Assembly: GCA_023667695.1 (NCBI GenBank)
Contig: JAMOZY010000005.1
Span: 1 to 64,000 of the forward strand
Reading direction: 5' to 3'
DNA from: Clostridium sp.
GTDB taxonomy: Bacteria > Bacillota > Clostridia > Lachnospirales > Lachnospiraceae
DNA length: 64,000 nt
Shown: piece after piece, positions 1-9,150 of the stretch
How the letters are laid out: every line of letters starts with the position of its first letter
Position numbering within the stretch: position 1 is the stretch's first letter
Notes under the pieces: model-generated
Databases searched by the model: none
The model's input: only the letters and a program-made list of their open reading frames with translations
Told to the model about the DNA's origin: nothing
Position numbers and translations under genes: made by a program

Positions 1-2
1 GG

Positions 3-134
3 CAGCTAGAAGGAGCAGGAAGCTATGCAGACGATATCCTAAAACTGGTAGATGATTATGGAGAAGCCTTTACAAGACAGCTGGATGCAGATGACCTGAG
101 CCGGTTAGAAAAATTAGTAAAGGAAGCTATTTAG
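3..134 (+). CDS. 3' end of an unrecognised gene (partial)
   Basis: An open frame enters from the left edge and stops at TAG 132-134, giving about 43 residues ending in LEKLVKEAI. It is acidic and probably helical (YADDILKLVDDYGEAF). No domain is recognisable. It sits just upstream of a toxin-antitoxin pair and of another short helical fragment at 951-1082 with a similar D-A-D-D-I pattern, so it may be the tail of a gene in an integrated element. Function unknown. Confidence 0.45.
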   Translation, partial: QLEGAGSYADDILKLVDDYGEAFTRQLDADDLSRLEKLVKEAI

Positions 135-283
135 TGACAGCTTTTAAGTGGATAGATATTTATATTGAGTGCAGAATTTATTTTGAGAATGTTGTAAACA
201 GTATTGGTTTAATGTATTATGTAAAAGTAAGATTGGATTTTTGATTGAAGGTAATACTGATAAAAGCAGAAAGGACTGATTTT

Positions 284-457
284 ATGGCTGTAGTATTGAA
301 AGAGGATTACCAACAAGCTTTGGACGAACAGAAAAAGGAGGTTCGAGAGCTTGTGATGGCTGGCTTGGAACAGATAAAAGAGGGGAAGACAAAAGACTTT
401 AATACTGTGTGTGACAGATTGGAGAAAAAATACAAAGATGAGGCAATATCAAATTAA
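284..457 (+). CDS. probable antitoxin of a ParE/RelE-type pair
   Basis: Small 57-residue protein, charged and mostly helical (VVLKEDYQQALDEQ, then GLEQIKEGKTKDF). The frame is open from a TTG at 245, but ATG 284, preceded by GAAAGGA, gives a better start. It overlaps the downstream ParE-like toxin by 20 bp, the usual antitoxin-first layout. By family knowledge it would bind and neutralise the toxin and repress its own promoter. I cannot place it in a named antitoxin family, so the role rests mainly on size and neighbour. Confidence 0.6.
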   Translation: MAVVLKEDYQQALDEQKKEVRELVMAGLEQIKEGKTKDFNTVCDRLEKKYKDEAISN

Positions 458-764
458 GATTACGGAGTTGGCAGAGGAAGATTTAGAAAATGCTGGCGAT
501 TACATTGTTTATGAATTGAAAAATCCGTCTGCCGCTGAAAATACAGTAAGAGGGATTCGCACAAAGATAAATTCTCTGGTAAACTTTCCAGAGAGGAATG
601 AACTGGACGAGGATGAGTTGCTTGCTGAATTGGGTGTCCGAAAAGATTATTATCGCAATTATAAGATTTATTATGTGATAAAGGAGGATACCATTTACAT
701 AGTTAGAATTTTGCATATGTTAGTTGATAGTAAAGCATGGCTTTATCGTACATTTGGATTATAA
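438..764 (+). CDS. ParE/RelE-superfamily toxin
   Basis: 108 residues from ATG 438, which starts inside the antitoxin's 3' end. The opening (MRQYQIKITELAEEDLENAGDY) has the beta-strand then helix typical of ParE: a short strand, an A-x-x-D-L helix and the I-x-Y-E-L segment. The end (YKIYYVIKEDTIYIVRILH) is the strand pair that closes the RelE fold. Family members act on gyrase (ParE) or on ribosome-bound mRNA (RelE); which applies here cannot be told. The earlier in-frame start at 411 is unlikely. A second, broken toxin of similar type lies at 34125-34221. Confidence 0.75.
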   Translation: MRQYQIKITELAEEDLENAGDYIVYELKNPSAAENTVRGIRTKINSLVNFPERNELDEDELLAELGVRKDYYRNYKIYYVIKEDTIYIVRILHMLVDSKAWLYRTFGL

Positions 765-950
765 ATGGAATGATACCAAGATGCCCACATGATACCTGTT
801 TACTCTGAAAGTCCAAGTAATATGGGAAATATGCCAAATAAACAGTATGAAATAATAGGAAATTTATTAGTGGCTTCCGAAAATGGCAGTCCACTGAAGG
901 CGCGAATGTGCTTTGCGTGTCTTCGGTGGATTGTCTTTTTGTAAGCCACG

Positions 951-1082
951 GTGGAGGAAAAGTATAGGGATGCAGATGATATCGTAAAGAAGATAGCAGA
1001 ATTCGGATGTAACGCAGAGCGTATACTGACACAGATAGATAACTATGCCAAGGATTTTATGGCGCAATCAAAATCTCACTAA
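951..1082 (+). pseudogene. possible gene fragment
   Basis: A 43-residue frame starting at GTG 951 and ending in AQSKSH at 1080-1082. It is helical (YRDADDIVKKIAEFG) and has no clear ribosome binding site. The flanking 765-950 and 1083-1183 stretches contain no gene. Just upstream, near 872-935, the arms CAGTCCACTGAAG and CTTCGGTGGATTG form an imperfect inverted repeat. Taken with the partial gene at 3-134, this looks like residue of a decayed mobile element. Low confidence that it is expressed. Confidence 0.25.
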
Positions 1083-1183
1083 GAATCATTGACAAACCAT
1101 AATCTGGATAAATATAATGAAATGGAAAACAATAGGTATTATATAACAATCATTGTTGACAAGCAGCCGCCAGTAAAGGGGAT

Positions 1184-1873
1184 ATGACAGAGCAAATGTT
1201 GAAGTTAAATAAGGAAGATGAAGAAGCATTATATAGTGACTGGAATGGAAGCAGCTATGGCAGGTCCGGGTATGCAGACCCGGAAAATAAACAGATGGAT
1301 TGTCTGAACACATTAGAGGAAAAGCTGTTTTTATATACTGCATTGGAGGAGCGATGGCAGGAACGGCTGTTGAGCGCCAGTGGAATCCTGAATGATGCGA
1401 TACATGGGATGAAGATTCGTTATGGAATTGCCGGTGTGTTTATCGGCTTTTCTATTTTGATTATGGTCGTTGTGGTGCTGCTGGAGCTGGATTCGGACTT
1501 TGTTATGCTTGCCACCGTCGGGATTCTTATCATGATGACCCTTGCCTTTGTTTTTATATATTTGGGAATCGAAGTGACTTGCTTTTATGGTGTTCACAGT
1601 GAATGGGAAATATTTGAGAAATATATAGAACGATTTGATGTTGTACCCTTGAAATCAGAAATAGAAGGTCTGGTGCAGGGGATTCAGTTTATGAGGGATG
1701 AACGGCAGAGGGCGGAGCAGTATCGGGAACGGCTGAAAAAGGGCGAACGGCTTTCTGAGGAGGAATACCAGTGGGCGTCTACCCGTCCGGAGGAACCGGC
1801 CTGTCCGGTTCATTCGGAAAACCTGGCGAAAAACCTGTGGAAAAAGAAAAAAGTAGAAGATGCGATTCGATAG
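1184..1873 (+). CDS. unrecognised two-helix membrane protein
   Basis: 229 residues, not recognised. The N-terminal 80 residues are soluble and acidic. Two adjacent membrane helices follow, about residues 83-102 (AGVFIGFSILIMVVVVLL) and 107-127 (VMLATVGILIMMTLAFVFIYL). A C-terminal cytoplasmic part of about 100 residues is rich in R, E and K (RQRAEQYRERLKKGERL) and probably coiled. The gene ends 19 bp before the coaBC start and may be cotranscribed with it. No catalytic motif is visible. Confidence 0.6.
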   Translation: MTEQMLKLNKEDEEALYSDWNGSSYGRSGYADPENKQMDCLNTLEEKLFLYTALEERWQERLLSASGILNDAIHGMKIRYGIAGVFIGFSILIMVVVVLLELDSDFVMLATVGILIMMTLAFVFIYLGIEVTCFYGVHSEWEIFEKYIERFDVVPLKSEIEGLVQGIQFMRDERQRAEQYRERLKKGERLSEEEYQWASTRPEEPACPVHSENLAKNLWKKKKVEDAIR

Positions 1874-1892
1874 AGAATCCGGGAGGAACGAT

Positions 1893-3089
1893 ATGCTGAC
1901 AGGAAAGACTGTAATTTTAGGTGTTACCGGCAGTATTGCCGCATATAAGATTGCGAATTTGACCAGTATGCTGGTGAAGCAGCATGCAGATGTTTATGTG
2001 CTGATGACACAGAATGCAACCAACTTTATCAATCCCATTACCTTTGAGACCCTGACGAACCACAAGGCTCTGGTGGATACCTTTGACCGGAATTTTAATT
2101 ACAACATCGAGCATGTATCTTTGGCAAAAAAGGCAGATATCGTCCTGGTCGCACCTGCCTCTGCCAATGTAATCGGCAAGCTTGCCAATGGAATCGCGGA
2201 TGATATGCTGACGACTACGGTTATGGCATGTAAGTGTAAGAAGCTGATTGCGCCCGCCATGAATACCCGGATGTTTGAGAATCCTATCGTACAGGATAAT
2301 CTGAAGAAGCTGGAGCATTACGGCGCTGTTATTATCCAGCCGGCGGTAGGACTGCTTGCTTGTAAGGATGTAGGTGCCGGTAAGATGCCTTCCGAACAGG
2401 TACTGTTAGATTACATTTATCGGGAAATCCGCTGTGAGAAGGATTTAGCAGGAAAAAAGATTCTGGTGACAGCAGGACCTACTCAAGAACCCATTGACCC
2501 GGTTCGGTTTATCAGCAATCATTCTACCGGAAAAATGGGATATGCCATTGCAAGAGCTGCTATGGAGCGTGGAGCAGAGGTTATATTGATAACCGGTCCT
2601 GTCAGTATTGCACCGCCGCCATTTGTAACAGTGGTTCCGGTGGTCAGCGCAGAGGATATGTTTCAGGCAGTAAAGGAATATAGCTCCGCCGCAGATATCG
2701 TGATTAAGGCTGCAGCCGTAGCAGACTATACACCAGAAACGGTGGCAGAGGAGAAAATCAAAAAGCAGGACGGGTCTGCAGGACTTTCTCTAAAGCGGAC
2801 CACAGATATTTTAAAATGGCTGGGGGAGCATCGTCGGGAAGGTCAGTTTCTTTGCGGCTTCTCCATGGAAACGGAAAATCTGTTGGAGAATTCCAGAAGA
2901 AAGCTGGAAAGCAAGGGCATTGATATGATAATTGCCAATAATCTTAAGGTTGCAGGAGCAGGCTTTGGAGGAGATACCAATGTGGTAACAATCATCACCA
3001 GGGATGATACCCGGGAACTGCCATTGTTAAGTAAGGAAGCTGTTGCAGAGGAAATATTAGACCATATAATAAAGCAGAGTAATATATAG
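1893..3089 (+). CDS. coaBC: bifunctional phosphopantothenoylcysteine decarboxylase / phosphopantothenate-cysteine ligase
   Basis: 398 residues. CoaB joins cysteine to 4'-phosphopantothenate and CoaC decarboxylates the product to phosphopantetheine, two steps of coenzyme A synthesis. The flavin-binding CoaC half shows GVTGSIAAYK (about 10-19), the active-site His in NIEHVSLAKK (about 74), the PAMNTRMF motif (about 120) and the catalytic Cys in LLACKDVGAGK (about 153). The CoaB half starts near 188 with LVTAGPTQEPID and contains FISNHSTGKMG and KAAAVADY. ATG 1893 behind GGGAGG is preferred over an upstream in-frame start at 1860. Length is normal for the fusion. Confidence 0.95.
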   Translation: MLTGKTVILGVTGSIAAYKIANLTSMLVKQHADVYVLMTQNATNFINPITFETLTNHKALVDTFDRNFNYNIEHVSLAKKADIVLVAPASANVIGKLANGIADDMLTTTVMACKCKKLIAPAMNTRMFENPIVQDNLKKLEHYGAVIIQPAVGLLACKDVGAGKMPSEQVLLDYIYREIRCEKDLAGKKILVTAGPTQEPIDPVRFISNHSTGKMGYAIARAAMERGAEVILITGPVSIAPPPFVTVVPVVSAEDMFQAVKEYSSAADIVIKAAAVADYTPETVAEEKIKKQDGSAGLSLKRTTDILKWLGEHRREGQFLCGFSMETENLLENSRRKLESKGIDMIIANNLKVAGAGFGGDTNVVTIITRDDTRELPLLSKEAVAEEILDHIIKQSNI

Positions 3090-3182
3090 AAGATTCGGAT
3101 TCAGAAGTGAGAAAGCAAGCATTTATATGGCCGGTAATGAGCCGGAAAAGAATTCATCATGATGCAGAAAGGGGTACAGGCT

Positions 3183-4055
3183 ATGCGGTTAGGAGCATTA
3201 GAGGCGGGCGGAACCAAGATGGTATGTGCCATTGGGGATGAGACAGGAAAGATTCTGGAGCAGATATCCATTCCCACACTGACGCCGGAAGAAACGATGC
3301 CGGAAATTATTGAATATTTTCAGGGGAAAGCCATCACAGCACTGGGAATCGCCGCCTTTGGTCCCGTAGATGTTAACCCGGAGTCCCTCAATTATGGAAA
3401 AATCCTGGATACACCGAAGCTGGCATGGAGACAATATCCCTTGTTTGCTACCTTAAAAGAAGCGTTGGCTGTGCCGATGAAGCTGGATACGGATGTCAAT
3501 GGCGCCTGTCTTGGCGAGATGACCTATGGAAGCGCGAAGGGGCTGGACAGCGTTATGTATATTACCATTGGTACCGGAATCGGTGTTGGAATTGCCATCG
3601 GAGGCAAACTGGTTCATGGTATGCTTCATCCGGAGGCAGGTCATATTCTGATTGCTCCCCAGACAGGCGATGAGGCACATTGTATCTGTCCCTATCATAA
3701 GAATTGTCTGGAAGGACTGGCGGCAGGCCCTTCGATTGAAAAGCGCTGGGGCAGCAAGGCAGTCAATCTGGTTGATAAAGCCGAGGTATGGGAGCTGGAA
3801 AGTGAATATCTGGCACAGGCGGTTATGAACTTTATTTTAACCGTATCGCCCCAGCGGATTATTCTGGGAGGCGGAGTCATGCATCAGGAGCAGTTATTCC
3901 CGCTGATTCGGAAAAAGGTACAGGAGAAAATGAATGATTACATCCGTACGCCGGAGTTGGCGGATATGGAGCATTACATTGTTCCGGCAAGCTTAAATGA
4001 TAATCAGGGAATCCTGGGCTGTATCCGGCTGGCAGAGCTGAGCCTGGCGAGATAG
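3183..4055 (+). CDS. ROK-family fructokinase/glucokinase-type sugar kinase
   Basis: 290 residues. It phosphorylates a hexose, most likely fructose, with ATP in the cytoplasm. Visible marks: the phosphate-binding LEAGGTKMV at the N-terminus, the AAFGPVDV segment, the TIGTGIGVGI loop (about 128-137), PEAGH (about 150) and the ROK zinc motif H-C-I-C-P-Y-H-K-N-C (about 165). The LEAGGTK start and zinc cluster resemble the GmuE/YdhR fructokinase subgroup. ATG 3183 is chosen because the protein begins MRLGALEAGG; an ATG at 3159 is less likely. manA follows 77 bp downstream, fitting fructose-6-P/mannose-6-P metabolism. Confidence 0.88.
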   Translation: MRLGALEAGGTKMVCAIGDETGKILEQISIPTLTPEETMPEIIEYFQGKAITALGIAAFGPVDVNPESLNYGKILDTPKLAWRQYPLFATLKEALAVPMKLDTDVNGACLGEMTYGSAKGLDSVMYITIGTGIGVGIAIGGKLVHGMLHPEAGHILIAPQTGDEAHCICPYHKNCLEGLAAGPSIEKRWGSKAVNLVDKAEVWELESEYLAQAVMNFILTVSPQRIILGGGVMHQEQLFPLIRKKVQEKMNDYIRTPELADMEHYIVPASLNDNQGILGCIRLAELSLAR

Positions 4056-4132
4056 AATCCGATATTGGCAGTATAAAAAATATCCTTAACTTATATAAAT
4101 CATTTATTAGAATGCAGAAAGGGAACGAAAAA

Positions 4133-5062
4133 ATGGAGCCGATTTTTTTAACGCCTGTTTTTAAACAGATGATTTGGGGGGGGAACCGCCTTGGTACGGA
4201 CTTTGGCTATAACATCCCCGGAGATGATACCGGAGAGTGCTGGGCAATCAGCGCCCATCCCAACGGAGACTGTCCGGTCAGCAGTGGTGCTTATGCCGGA
4301 ATGACGTTAAGTGAATTGTGGAATACCCATCGGGAATTATTTGGAAATGTGGAAGGCGACCGATTCCCATTGTTGATTAAGCTGATTGATGCAAAGGCGG
4401 ACCTGAGTATTCAGGTTCATCCAAACGATGCCTATGCAAAGGAGCATGAGAATGGTTCTTTGGGCAAGACGGAATGCTGGTATATCGTAGACTGTGATGC
4501 GGATGCAGAGATTGTTATTGGTCATCATGCCAGGAGCCATGAAGAAGTAAAGGAAATGATAGAAAATAAACGATGGAAGGAATTTATCCGTGTGATTCCG
4601 ATTAAAAGGGGTGATTTTTTTCAGATTAACCCGGGCTGCCTTCATGCCATTAAGGGGGGAACCCTGATACTGGAGACCCAACAGAACAGTGATATTACCT
4701 ATCGGGTATATGATTACGACCGGTTAAGCAATGGAAAGCCCAGGGAGCTGCATGTAGAAAAAAGCATTGATGTGATTGAAGCGCCTTTTATCCCTTATGA
4801 GGCAGACGGAACCAAGGAGACTGGGGAAGGATACGAAAAGCAGAATCTGATTACCTGTGATTTTTATTCCGTGAACAAGCTTCAGATGCATGGAACTGCT
4901 TCCTTTGTACAGGATAAGCCGTTTTTGAATGTCAGTGTTTTGGAAGGCAGTGGAACCATGGACGGAGTAGAAATCAAAAAGGGCAGTCATTTTATTCTGC
5001 CGGCAGGATATGGAAGGTATGAATTGTCAGGCACCATGACAATGATTACCTCCAGCCTATAA
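4133..5062 (+). CDS. manA: mannose-6-phosphate isomerase, class I
   Basis: 309 residues. It interconverts mannose-6-phosphate and fructose-6-phosphate with a bound zinc. Candidate metal ligands are visible: Q and H in SIQVHPND (about 94), E in KTECWYIV (about 112) and H in GCLHAIKGG (about 169). The N-terminus (FLTPVFKQMIWGG) is typical of the short Firmicute type. ATG 4133 follows GAAAGGG at a fair distance; an in-frame ATG at 4112 is weaker. It lies in the same direction as the ROK kinase. Confidence 0.93.
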   Translation: MEPIFLTPVFKQMIWGGNRLGTDFGYNIPGDDTGECWAISAHPNGDCPVSSGAYAGMTLSELWNTHRELFGNVEGDRFPLLIKLIDAKADLSIQVHPNDAYAKEHENGSLGKTECWYIVDCDADAEIVIGHHARSHEEVKEMIENKRWKEFIRVIPIKRGDFFQINPGCLHAIKGGTLILETQQNSDITYRVYDYDRLSNGKPRELHVEKSIDVIEAPFIPYEADGTKETGEGYEKQNLITCDFYSVNKLQMHGTASFVQDKPFLNVSVLEGSGTMDGVEIKKGSHFILPAGYGRYELSGTMTMITSSL

Positions 5063-5326
5063 GAAATTAAGTATGCAAAAAGCTTTTGTTGGAGAACGGA
5101 ATCCGGAATCCGGCAAGGGCTTTTTCTTTTGGAAAAAGGTTTTGGCATCCGGTAAAATTTATCACAGGAGGATTTAAGCCTTTGGCAAGGGTCTTTTGCA
5201 TTTATGGAGAAAGCGGTGTAAAACTGAAGATTTTGATAATAATAATAAAAAGCCAAAGGATGCCGGAATAGGGATTACGGAAAGACCGGGCAGGCTTGAC
5301 AATAGTAAAAGCAAGAGGTTGCAGAC

Positions 5327-6262
5327 ATGATTTATGAGCTGGATGATGAATTTCGGGAAGTTTCCATTGATAAGATACAGGAAGACCATTTAACAGTAGG
5401 ATACTTAGGCGTAGAAGCCTTCAAGGCTTCGTATCAGAAGTTTGGGATTTCCGAGCAGGATTTGAATGCCTGTGTATTGGATTCCATAAGCTTTCGCAGC
5501 AGCATGGAAATATATGAGGATTATTATTTTGGCATTCTGAATCTGCTGGATATCAATGATATCTATGGTCCCAGGGATAAAATTGCTTTTGTAATCCGGA
5601 AGAAATTATTTTTGATTATCGATGTAAAAGATGTGGATAATTCCACAAAAGAAGGATTTCGATATGCAATGCAGCGATTTCAGCCGAAAAAAAATATGCT
5701 GGGAAGGATGATTTATGATTTCCTGGAACAATTCATCACTGCCGATAATCAGGGAATGAGTAAAAAGGAGCTGGCCATTGAAGAATTAGAAGAGGAGATT
5801 CACAAGGGGGATATCAACAGGGAATTCATCGGAGACATACTGGCATTGAAAAAAGAAATAACTCTGCTCCGGAATGGCTATGAACAGTTTATCGATATTT
5901 GTGAAGGATTGAAAGAAGATGAGAGTCAGATTTTTTCCGAGCAGGAACGGGTTTATTTCCAGACCCTGGAGGAGAAAATTGAACGGCTCAGCAATCAGTG
6001 TCTGATGTTAAAGGAAAATCTGGTACAGGTACGGGAAGCCTATTCCTCCTCCCTGGATTACAATCTGAATGCGGTTATGAAGCTATTTACGGTAGTCACT
6101 ACCATCTTTCAGCCCCTGACGCTGATTACCGGCTGGTACGGAATGAATTTTACCAATATGCCGGAACTGACCTGGCGGTATGGTTATATAACGGTGATTG
6201 CATTAAGCCTGGCGGTTGTCATGTTCTGCTGGTGGCTCTTTAAGAAAAAGCGTTTGCTGTAA
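5327..6262 (+). CDS. CorA-family Mg2+/divalent cation transporter
   Basis: 311 residues. The long soluble N-terminal part ends in a helical stalk, then two C-terminal membrane helices (about 245-268 and 284-303). The hallmark pore motif Y-G-M-N-F is at about 270, followed by a short TNMPELTW loop, and the protein ends in basic KKKRLL. Family members form pentamers that pass Mg2+ (sometimes Co2+, Ni2+ or Zn2+) into the cell. The 264 bp upstream hold no gene that I can support and no recognisable M-box riboswitch. Confidence 0.9.
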   Translation: MIYELDDEFREVSIDKIQEDHLTVGYLGVEAFKASYQKFGISEQDLNACVLDSISFRSSMEIYEDYYFGILNLLDINDIYGPRDKIAFVIRKKLFLIIDVKDVDNSTKEGFRYAMQRFQPKKNMLGRMIYDFLEQFITADNQGMSKKELAIEELEEEIHKGDINREFIGDILALKKEITLLRNGYEQFIDICEGLKEDESQIFSEQERVYFQTLEEKIERLSNQCLMLKENLVQVREAYSSSLDYNLNAVMKLFTVVTTIFQPLTLITGWYGMNFTNMPELTWRYGYITVIALSLAVVMFCWWLFKKKRLL

Positions 6263-6277
6263 AATTCCATATAAGAG

Positions 6278-7723
6278 CTATGCCTCGCCTATCGCTTGAA
6301 AGTCTTCCGCTTCAAAGGTGATTAAAACCTCATCCTCCACGTCATCGCCAAAGGCAACAATCCGGGATGCCTGATGGGCAATTGCCTGCTCCATAAAGTT
6401 CCGTACCTCTCTGGCATTGGCAAAGTTTTCGGAATGTTCGCTGGTTCGTTTTTTAAAGTATTCCATGGCAAAGGCATGGGCGGCATCCGTCATTTTATAC
6501 TGCTGCTTTTCACACATATTGTTCAGAATATCAATTAACTCCTCCGGCGTATAGTCTGCAAAGAATATATACTTGTTAAACCGGGAACGAAGCCCTGGAT
6601 TAGAGCTTAAGAATTCCTCCATCAGGTCCGGATAACCGGCAACAATAACGATTAAATCCTCCCGATGGTCCTCCATAGCCTTTAGCAGGGTATCAATCGC
6701 CTCTTGTCCGAAATCATTTTCCCCCTTATTTGCACTTAGCGTATAGGCTTCGTCAATAAAAAGCACGCCGCCAATGGCTTCCTCTATGACCTGTGCTGTC
6801 TTTGCCGCAGTCTGGCCGATATAGCCGACAACCAGACCGGAGCGGTCAACCTCTACCAGATGTCCGGAAGGCAATACACCCAGACCCTTATAGATATTGG
6901 CGAGCAGACGGGCAACCGTAGTTTTTCCGGTTCCCGGATTGCCAGAGAATACCATATGAAGGGAAATGGAAGGCTGCTTCATGCCCCGGACCTCCCGAAG
7001 CTTCTGTACCTTTATGATATTAACCAGATTCTGGATATCCTGCTTTACAGAATCCAGACCGGTAAGGGCATTCAGTTCCTCTAATAAATCGTCAACGGTC
7101 TGCATGGTAGAGGCCTCGGCAGCGGGATTTCCGGAAGCTGGAGATGTGGCAGCATCTATCTGGCGTGCAGTTCCGGAGCCTTTTGCAGAAGAAAGATTTC
7201 CCTGAGGGCCGGAAGCTCCATAAGTGCTGTGGAAGCCGCTGAAGCCCAAGGTTTTCAGATAGCGGTCCAGCATAGTAACATAGCTGGTCAGATGTCCGAT
7301 TTCGATAGGGGAACTGACGTTGTTGCAGGCAATAAATGCTTCGCCCAGCGTCTGGAACGTATTCACCAGATGTAAGGACTTGGAATTATTTTTACCGGTG
7401 GTTTGGGCCTTGATATCCCACTGTGCAAAGTAACTAAGAGAGCGTGGAGGATTGGTGGTAAAGCTGGTAGAGGAAACCCGCTGATACTTAAAGGAACTGA
7501 GACGGGCAATATCAAAGTCATAGCCCAGATAATCCTTGATAAAGACAAGCTCTGCCCGCATGTCTGCACCGTCGGAAAAGCAGAGATATGCCAGGAATTG
7601 CAGAAAGTCAAACTGCACCATTTCCTTCAGCTTCATATTGCCGGATGGGTAAATGCCTCTTGCTTCGATTCCGTCTGCTTCTGTATAACAAGCCTGAATA
7701 GCTAAGGTTAATTCGTTGTTCAT
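6278..7723 (-). CDS. CbxX/CfqX-type AAA+ ATPase (SpoVK-like)
   Basis: 481 residues. The N-terminal 200 residues are of unknown fold and include a small-residue, low-complexity linker (about 175-205). The AAA+ module follows, with Walker A GNPGTGKTT (about 262), Walker B VLFIDEAYTL (about 319) and an arginine-bearing GLRSRFNKY (about 378). The family includes SpoVK of spore formers, EccA of type VII secretion and the Rubisco activase CbbX. AGGAGG lies 6 bases before the start. It is divergent from the Fic gene across 164 bp that must hold both promoters. Substrate unknown. Confidence 0.85.
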   Translation of the reverse strand: MNNELTLAIQACYTEADGIEARGIYPSGNMKLKEMVQFDFLQFLAYLCFSDGADMRAELVFIKDYLGYDFDIARLSSFKYQRVSSTSFTTNPPRSLSYFAQWDIKAQTTGKNNSKSLHLVNTFQTLGEAFIACNNVSSPIEIGHLTSYVTMLDRYLKTLGFSGFHSTYGASGPQGNLSSAKGSGTARQIDAATSPASGNPAAEASTMQTVDDLLEELNALTGLDSVKQDIQNLVNIIKVQKLREVRGMKQPSISLHMVFSGNPGTGKTTVARLLANIYKGLGVLPSGHLVEVDRSGLVVGYIGQTAAKTAQVIEEAIGGVLFIDEAYTLSANKGENDFGQEAIDTLLKAMEDHREDLIVIVAGYPDLMEEFLSSNPGLRSRFNKYIFFADYTPEELIDILNNMCEKQQYKMTDAAHAFAMEYFKKRTSEHSENFANAREVRNFMEQAIAHQASRIVAFGDDVEDEVLITFEAEDFQAIGEA

Positions 7724-7887
7724 GGGAGCCTCCTTGCAAATAAAGATTATAGTTTAATATATCATAAAATGGTACATCAAACTAGTATCATTGCAGGAAG
7801 AAATATCGGTTTAAAATAGAATGATTTTATTATTTAATACCCGATTGTAAATATTCGTTAATAAAAAATGATTGATTTTATTAACAA

Positions 7888-9150
7888 ATGGATATAAAAT
7901 TCATGATAGATGTGAAAAAAGAGCCTATGTTAGGATTTGAGAGGGAAATTATGGAATATATTCAGTTAGCAAAGCAATTTTATAAAAACAAATCCGAATA
8001 TGATTCTTTATATCAAAGACGGTTTCAGTGTGAATCTACGGTTCATATACCGGTTTTAATTCACGGAAATGAGGCTTTTTTTACTTATTCGGAAGAAGTG
8101 ATAAAGCGGATGATAGATATCTATAAAGCGGATAAGCGCTTAAATACAATTTTAGGGCAACTACCGGAAATTGCCAGGAGCCAGTTTATTTTAAAAAGCC
8201 TAATTGATGAGATTAAAGCATCCAATGATATTGAGGGTGTCTATAGTACAAGAAAAGAAATCCATGAGTTATTAACAGCGGAAGGCATAAAGCAGCATGG
8301 AAAAAGGGCATATGGATTATTGCAAAAATACAAGATGCTAATTGACGGAAAAAGAATCCCCATGGAATCCTGCCATGATATAAGGAGCTTGTATGATGAG
8401 CTGTTACTCTATGAGATTATAAAGGAAAATTCGGCAAATAAACCGGATGGCATATGGTTTCGAAAGGAACCGGTTCATATTCAGGCTTCCGATTTAAAGA
8501 TTATCCATAGTGGCGTATATCCGGAAAAGAACATTATTTTGTATATGGAAGAAGCTCTGAGGTTGATTAATGATAAGGAAATTTGCAGATTGGCGGCGAT
8601 TAGCGCTTTTCACTACCTGTTCGGGTATATCCATCCCTTCTACGATGGAAATGGAAGACTAAACCGTTTTATCAGTAGTTATCTCTTGTCCGAGGAATTG
8701 ACATATACCGTTGGCTTCGGATTATCCAATGCGATATTGAAGGAAAGAAGTGCCTATTATAATGCGTTTAAGATAACAAATGATAAGAAAAACAGAGGCG
8801 ACCTTACACCATTTATTATTACGTTTTTAGAACTGGTACTTCAAAGCATTAAAGAAATGGCAACGGTTTTGTTTGATAAACACAAGCAGTTAACTTATTA
8901 TGATAAAGTGCTTGATACATGGGATATGGATGATAATCGAAAGGATATGATATACATGCTGGTGCAGAATACATTATTTGGCGAGGTTGGCATGTCAGTA
9001 GAAGAAATTGCGGCAGAAATGAAGCTCAGCATCCCTTCTATTCGCAATTACCTCAAGGCATTGGATGAAAATATGCTGAGTGTATCGAAAAGCGGACGCA
9101 GAAAACTATACGATATTAATCTGAATTATTTTTATTCCCGCGAGCAATGA
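7888..9150 (+). CDS. Fic-domain AMP transferase with built-in inhibitory motif
   Basis: 420 residues. Fic enzymes usually transfer AMP from ATP to a protein hydroxyl. The full signature H-P-F-Y-D-G-N-G-R is at about 248, so catalysis looks intact. Upstream, S-N-D-I-E-G (about 111) matches the (S/T)xxxE(G/N) inhibitory helix, placing it in the class with an N-terminal self-inhibitory motif. The C-terminal 80 residues look like a winged helix (MSVEEIAAEMKLSIPSIRNYL), so it may bind DNA. ATG 7888 has no good ribosome binding site; the MIDVKK methionine at 7903 is an alternative. No antitoxin gene is adjacent, consistent with self-inhibition. Confidence 0.88.
   Translation: MDIKFMIDVKKEPMLGFEREIMEYIQLAKQFYKNKSEYDSLYQRRFQCESTVHIPVLIHGNEAFFTYSEEVIKRMIDIYKADKRLNTILGQLPEIARSQFILKSLIDEIKASNDIEGVYSTRKEIHELLTAEGIKQHGKRAYGLLQKYKMLIDGKRIPMESCHDIRSLYDELLLYEIIKENSANKPDGIWFRKEPVHIQASDLKIIHSGVYPEKNIILYMEEALRLINDKEICRLAAISAFHYLFGYIHPFYDGNGRLNRFISSYLLSEELTYTVGFGLSNAILKERSAYYNAFKITNDKKNRGDLTPFIITFLELVLQSIKEMATVLFDKHKQLTYYDKVLDTWDMDDNRKDMIYMLVQNTLFGEVGMSVEEIAAEMKLSIPSIRNYLKALDENMLSVSKSGRRKLYDINLNYFYSREQ

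Noticed and set aside
5086..5271. 61-residue reading frame between manA and the CorA-type gene
   Set aside because: No ribosome binding site, no recognisable family and a low-complexity end; treated as spacer.
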